Shown here: positions 60,115 to 64,000 of the stretch, piece by piece
Layout of the letters: every line of letters begins with the position of its first letter
How positions within the stretch are numbered: position 1 is the first letter of the stretch
Assembly: GCA_001898485.1 (NCBI GenBank)
Contig: MKTY01000024.1
Coordinates: 310,001-374,000, forward strand
Direction of reading: 5' to 3'
Origin: Sphingobacteriales bacterium 46-32
GTDB taxonomy: Bacteria > Bacteroidota > Bacteroidia > Chitinophagales > Chitinophagaceae
Length of the DNA: 64,000 nt
Translations under genes and position numbers: made by a program
Notes under the pieces: model-generated
What the model was told of the DNA's origin: nothing
Database searches by the model: none
What the model saw: only the letters and a program-made list of their open reading frames with translations

Positions 60115-60317
60115 TTGATGTGCTGATTTGCTAATGTGCTGGTGTGCTAATGAGCAAATCAAAAAAGCGCCCAGTGTCAAAATAGAAATGAATAAAAAAT
60201 CCCGGCAAAGCCGGGATTTTTTATTCTAATTGTTCAGGCAAAACCTGTTCGGGTATTAATAGCTAATCGAAATGAAAATAATTAGCACACCAGCACATTA
60301 GCAAATCAGCACATCAA
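60115..60317. repeat. Perfect 37-base inverted repeat flanking a bidirectional terminator
   Basis: Left arm 60115-60151 and right arm 60281-60317 are exact reverse complements, built from GATGTGCTGATTTGCTAATG-type units. Between them is the terminator at 60194-60222. The block separates the convergent TPM and M1 peptidase genes. Confidence 0.92.
60194..60222. terminator. Bidirectional terminator between TPM and M1 peptidase genes
   Basis: AAAAAATCCCGGC, loop AAA, GCCGGGATTTTTT. A/T runs on both sides suit termination in either direction. Confidence 0.92.
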
Positions 60318-60318
60318 A

Positions 60319-62844
60319 TCAAAATCCTTTCCGCATCGCTTCCGGCAATTTCGACTTCAGGTAGTCGATCTGTTGCTGAATATTAGAGTTGTTGGGATCT
60401 GCTTTGAGGGCGTCATTCTTGCTGCGCAGAATACCCTGCAGCAGTTGCCCGTTGATAAACATATCGGTTTGTGTACGGTATGCTTCGGGTATGGCATCGC
60501 GGAATTTGATGATCTCATCCACACCCCATTTGAACTTTTCCGTGTTTTTAATAATGCTCAGGTAGTCGGCCACATTTCCTATGGCGTCAAATTTGGACTG
60601 CGCCACTGGCATAGCGGCAAATTCGCCTATTACCTGGTCTGCCAGGCTTTCATCGCCGGTTTTGATGATTTGGGCGAGGATGGCCGATTTGAGTGCTCCT
60701 TTACTGGGCTGTTTATTCAGCTCACGCGCAATGTTCAACGCACCCGCTTCATCTACATCTCCCAGTGCGTTTAATGCGGCACCGGCTACATTGTACGAAG
60801 AGTCGCGGGTAGCCTTACGGAACAGTTCTGTATATTCATTTTTCTTATAATCGCGCAACTGGTCAATGGCAGAGGCCCGCACCAGCGAAGAAGGGTCGCC
60901 GGTAGCCAGTTTGGCCAGTATAGGTTCGGCAGCTGTTTTGATCGCCTCTTTTTTCATATCCAGGCGGTTGATGGCCAGTCTGCGGAGTTCGGCAAACGGG
61001 TCATTACAGGCTTTGCGCATCAGGTCGGCAGCTTTTGCATCACCCTGGTTGCGTGCCGCAAATTCTATAGCCTCGCGGCGGTCCATATAGTTGCCGGCAT
61101 AGGTATACTGGTGAATATAGTTGTCGAGATTCTTATTGTCTTTCTTTTGCCACAAGAGAATTTTGTCTCCATCTACATTTACCAGATCAGGATGCTTGCT
61201 GTAGTTGAAGGTGAAGGTGTCGGTGGCATTTTTTGCCCAAACCGCGTAACGTGTTTTTTTGCTGCCTTCATATACATCTATATTAACCGGGAGGGTAAAC
61301 AGCTTTCCTGATTTCTGTGTCTGGCGGATGATCACCTTTACTTTTCCCGCAGCATCGTCATAGACATAGTCTATTTCAACCGAAGGGTTGCCATGATCAA
61401 AATACCACTGGTTAAAGAACCAGTTGAGGTCACGGCCGGTCACATCTTCGAGTGCAATGCGCCACTGGTGGGCTTCGGCAGATTTGAAACGATACGTAGT
61501 CAGGTATACATTCATTGCTTTGAAAAAAGCATCATCGCCCACAAAGTTGCGGAGCATATGCAGAATGCGACCGCCTTTCTGGTAGCTCACTGCATCAAAC
61601 ATGTCTTCGCGGTCTCTATAATAGAAACGTACGAGGTCTTTATTCTGGCTGCCACTCATGAGGTAGCCCTGCAGTCCCTGGTAGTTTTCGGCATCACCGG
61701 CATCCTTGCCGTATTTATGCTCGGCCCAGAGTGTCTGACTGTAATCAGCAAATGATTCATTGAGGGTAAGGTTGCTCCAGCTTTCTGCTGTTACGTAATC
61801 GCCAAACCACTGGTGAAACAGTTCATGAGCAATAGTGCCTTCCCATATATTATCATCTACCAGCTCGCGGGCATCCTGCTGGGCTGTTTCCTGGTGAATG
61901 GTAGCAGTCGTGTTTTCCATAGCGCCCGCTACATAATCCCGTCCCGTGATCTGTGAATACTTGACCCAGGGAAAATCCACGCCGGTAATTTTGGAGAAAT
62001 AGGTCATCATTTCGGGTGTATTGCCAAATATCTTTTTGGCCACTCCGGCATATTCTTTTTCGACATAATAGTTTACCTCTTTGCCGCGCCAGCTGTCTTT
62101 GATAACGGCATATTCACCTACACCCAGAAAGAAGAGATAGGGAGAGTGGGGGAGATCCATTTTCCAGTAATCCGTGCGGGTACCGTCGGCATTCTTCTTT
62201 TGCGACATCAGTTTGCCATTGGAGAGGGTGACGTATTTGTTGTCGACAGTAACAGATAATTCTTCTGTTGTTTTCTGAGCCGTTTTATCGATGGTGGGGA
62301 ACCAGGCGGAGCTGGACTCGGTCTCACCCTGTGTCCAGATCTGTGTGGGCTTTTTCTTGTCTTCGCCTTTGGGATTGATAAAGTACATGCCTTTGATGCC
62401 CAGCATCTGCTCGTTGGCATATTTCTTTTCAAATTCATCGGGCTTGGCTATATAGTCAATAAAGATGGTGTATTTCTCACCTGCTTTATAGGTCTTGTCG
62501 AGTTTGATCCTTATTTGCCAGTCATCGTAGGTAAAGGGCAGTACCTGTTGCTGAGCGCCTTTTACCAGTGCTACTTTTTTCAATTCCATCCCCTTCGCAT
62601 CGAGCGTGAGAGAGTCGGTAGCATAGAAATGAGGCTGCAGCGTAATCCACGCTTTGCCATAGAGCCATGATTTGCTGAAATCGGGCTTTACGTCAAGTTT
62701 GGTATGCACCAGGTCGTTGATGCGGGTGGGGGTGGCCCGGTATTCTTTTTTCCAGGAAGTATCCTGAACTTCTCCCGGATCCTGGGCCAGCAGGCTGCCA
62801 GTAAACAGGCCGATACCGATAAGGCTTAAGAAAATCTTCTTCAT
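60319..62844 (-). CDS. M1 family zinc aminopeptidase
   Basis: 841 residues with a signal peptide (1-20, GSLLAQ). M1 layout: N-terminal saddle domain, substrate motif GAMEN (about 303-307), zinc site HELFH (His340, Glu341, His344) with the third ligand Glu in NLTLNESFADY (about 363). C-terminal part (about 590-760) holds HEAT-like repeats (DPFAELRRLAINRL, SSLVRASAIDQLRDY, SYNVAGAALNALGD). It removes N-terminal residues from peptides, here outside the cytoplasm. Confidence 0.94.
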   Translation of the reverse strand: MKKIFLSLIGIGLFTGSLLAQDPGEVQDTSWKKEYRATPTRINDLVHTKLDVKPDFSKSWLYGKAWITLQPHFYATDSLTLDAKGMELKKVALVKGAQQQVLPFTYDDWQIRIKLDKTYKAGEKYTIFIDYIAKPDEFEKKYANEQMLGIKGMYFINPKGEDKKKPTQIWTQGETESSSAWFPTIDKTAQKTTEELSVTVDNKYVTLSNGKLMSQKKNADGTRTDYWKMDLPHSPYLFFLGVGEYAVIKDSWRGKEVNYYVEKEYAGVAKKIFGNTPEMMTYFSKITGVDFPWVKYSQITGRDYVAGAMENTTATIHQETAQQDARELVDDNIWEGTIAHELFHQWFGDYVTAESWSNLTLNESFADYSQTLWAEHKYGKDAGDAENYQGLQGYLMSGSQNKDLVRFYYRDREDMFDAVSYQKGGRILHMLRNFVGDDAFFKAMNVYLTTYRFKSAEAHQWRIALEDVTGRDLNWFFNQWYFDHGNPSVEIDYVYDDAAGKVKVIIRQTQKSGKLFTLPVNIDVYEGSKKTRYAVWAKNATDTFTFNYSKHPDLVNVDGDKILLWQKKDNKNLDNYIHQYTYAGNYMDRREAIEFAARNQGDAKAADLMRKACNDPFAELRRLAINRLDMKKEAIKTAAEPILAKLATGDPSSLVRASAIDQLRDYKKNEYTELFRKATRDSSYNVAGAALNALGDVDEAGALNIARELNKQPSKGALKSAILAQIIKTGDESLADQVIGEFAAMPVAQSKFDAIGNVADYLSIIKNTEKFKWGVDEIIKFRDAIPEAYRTQTDMFINGQLLQGILRSKNDALKADPNNSNIQQQIDYLKSKLPEAMRKGF

Positions 62845-62872
62845 ATTCAGAATTTATGTCAGCAAATGTAGG

Positions 62873-62880
62873 ATATGCAC
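62873..62880 (-). promoter_or_regulatory. -7 promoter box of the M1 peptidase gene
   Basis: TACATTTG on the minus strand fits TAnnTTTG, 28 bases before the ATG (62844). No -33 box is clear. Confidence 0.45.
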
Positions 62881-62974
62881 CCAGCTAAGTGAGTGAAAAT
62901 GTATGAATGGCGTGCCTTTTAACAAGTCATTGTAGCGTTATTTCAGTTATTTTTGAACCAGCCAACATCAGCCA

Positions 62975-64000
62975 ATGAATCGATTGATAACCCTCCTGTT
63001 TATTTTGTTTACCCTGCCGGCTGCCGCGCAAAAGGATTATTTTGTCTATATCCAGGCCGATGCAGAGCAGCCTTTTTTTGTGAGGCTCCAGGAGCGTAAT
63101 TATGCTTCTGCCAGCAATGGCTATCTTATTCTTCCCCGGTTGAGGGATAGCGTCTATAATCTTGCTGTCGGTTTCCCCAACGGCAGGTGGCCGGAACAGC
63201 GGTTTAGTGTACGTATAGCCGGGCGCGATCGTGGTTTTTTGCTCAAGCAGTTTGAAGGCAGTGGATGGGGCTTATTTGATATGCAAACCCTGGCAGTGAT
63301 TCAGGCCGAGAAGAGGGAGGAGGAGGTGAATCCGAAGCCGGTCAGCAATGAAAAGGTTTCGGCCTTTACCGATGTGCTGGCAAAGGCGGCCAACGATCCT
63401 TCGCTCAGAGAGCGTAAGACGGCACCGGTAGCTGCTCCTAAGGAAACACCCAAAAAGCCAGCAGTTGACTCGGCAGTGGCTATTACGAAATCAACAGAAA
63501 AGATAATTGCGGAGCCGGAAAAACAACCGGTGCCGGCAGTAACAGATACAGGATATGTAAGTAAAACGGTTGTGGTGCAGCGAGACACGCTGCTGGTTGA
63601 CAGGAAAACAAATGATGGCGTTGCCGGTTTGGCGAAGGATACAGTAGTTGTTGAAAATATCTCTATCTCTATCAGTAAAGAAGAGCCTGACCCCCCTCCG
63701 CCTGCAAAAACAGATTCGTTAATAACCACTCCGGCGGTTGAACTGACTATAGCGGAAAAGAAACAGGTCGTAGAGCCACAGGTAGCTATTAATAATCCGG
63801 CTGCACTTGTTCCCTCGCAGATCACCCGCCGGTCCGAGAGCAGCACTTCAGAAGGTTTTGGGCTCGTGTATACAGATCAGTATGCAGATGGACATACTGA
63901 TACGATCCGTATCCTGATCCCCAACCAGCGCAACCTGCTCCGTACAGATGACCGGCCGGGGGATAAACGTTTTCTCGAGGATATCTCCTCGCAAGCGGGA
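62975..64000 (+). CDS. Exported hypothetical protein (3' end beyond window)
   Basis: ATG at 62975; open for 342 codons to the window edge, so the C-terminus is missing. Signal peptide MNRLITLLFILFTLPAAAQ (1-19). Residues 20-110 form a compact domain (DYFVYIQADAEQPFFVRLQE, LILPRLRDSVYNLAVGFP, QRFSVRIAGRDRGFLLKQF). A long Pro/Glu/Lys-rich disordered region (about 115-285) and the start of a second domain (DTIRILIPNQRN) follow. Common in Chitinophagaceae but of unknown function. TATTTTTG (62948-62955) is a likely -7 box. Confidence 0.75.
   Translation, partial: MNRLITLLFILFTLPAAAQKDYFVYIQADAEQPFFVRLQERNYASASNGYLILPRLRDSVYNLAVGFPNGRWPEQRFSVRIAGRDRGFLLKQFEGSGWGLFDMQTLAVIQAEKREEEVNPKPVSNEKVSAFTDVLAKAANDPSLRERKTAPVAAPKETPKKPAVDSAVAITKSTEKIIAEPEKQPVPAVTDTGYVSKTVVVQRDTLLVDRKTNDGVAGLAKDTVVVENISISISKEEPDPPPPAKTDSLITTPAVELTIAEKKQVVEPQVAINNPAALVPSQITRRSESSTSEGFGLVYTDQYADGHTDTIRILIPNQRNLLRTDDRPGDKRFLEDISSQAG

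Overview
This window is chromosomal DNA from a member of the Bacteroidota, most likely the family Chitinophagaceae. The evidence is a type IX secretion (T9SS) C-terminal sorting domain, repeated promoter elements of the Bacteroidota form TAnnTTTG (some with a TTG or TTTG box 19-21 bases upstream), families largely restricted to this phylum (DUF4835, DUF4296, the phylum-type RpoZ), a SecA of 1106 residues, and the gene order bamD-rpoZ-coaBC-DUF4835. No rRNA, phage, integrase, insertion sequence or CRISPR array was seen. There is one tRNA, tRNA-Glu(TTC). Both window edges cut through a gene.

Layout. 1-4.2 kb, minus strand: a truncated lamin-tail/Calx-beta surface protein, recJ and a polyprenyl synthetase. 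4.4-11.6 kb, plus strand: an OmpA-like protein, then bamD-rpoZ-coaBC-DUF4835-DUF4296, then a two-subunit 3-oxoacid CoA-transferase. 11.7-16.2 kb: a 7TM protein/histidine kinase/NarL-type regulator operon, a 790-base gene-free stretch with a facing pair of DnaA-box-like sites, a second NarL-type regulator and a methyltransferase. This segment is bracketed by inverted copies of a repeat block. 16.5-25.9 kb: T9SS cargo protein, secA, a lipoprotein, atpG, scpB and lysA. 26-30.2 kb: a TonB-dependent receptor and a beta-propeller phytase behind a Pho-box-like array of 11-base direct repeats. 30.2-35.4 kb: a DUF6263 protein with an overlooked 46-residue membrane peptide, and a plus-strand group encoding a papain-like protease, a thioredoxin-like protein, a DUF4442 protein and an MBL/beta-CASP hydrolase. 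35.4-39.1 kb: a candidate non-coding RNA and a complete phosphorelay (LytTR regulator + Hpt, divergent from a hybrid kinase). 39.1-46.3 kb: tandem 21-base repeats, a DUF4136 lipoprotein and an electrophile-defence group (MhqO/MhqD-like genes divergent from KefF/KefC-like genes), a Crp/Fnr regulator and an arginyl-transferase-like protein. 46.4-52.9 kb: a HigBA toxin-antitoxin locus with a frameshifted toxin, a beta-propeller sensor kinase convergent with a NarL-type regulator, a degenerate receiver and small or broken genes. 53-64 kb: tRNA-Glu, gapA-pgk, a lipoprotein, a PQQ-type sugar dehydrogenase, a LemA-LemA-TPM-TPM operon, an M1 aminopeptidase and a truncated protein.

The most interesting non-genic signals are: (1) a family of mosaic intergenic repeats (GTGCTAATG, GATTTGAA and TTTAAAGnGTATAAAG units) that form long inverted pairs, mostly between convergent genes; (2) the 11-base-period direct repeats in front of the phytate receptor/phytase genes; (3) a roughly 330-base minus-strand transcription unit at 35.4-35.7 kb with a promoter-like box and a clear terminator but no recognisable gene; (4) a promoter/operator arrangement at higBA in which the promoter box lies 2 bases from the start codon. 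Two small genes (higB and a 95-codon hypothetical) each carry a single-base frameshift, which may be real decay or sequence error.
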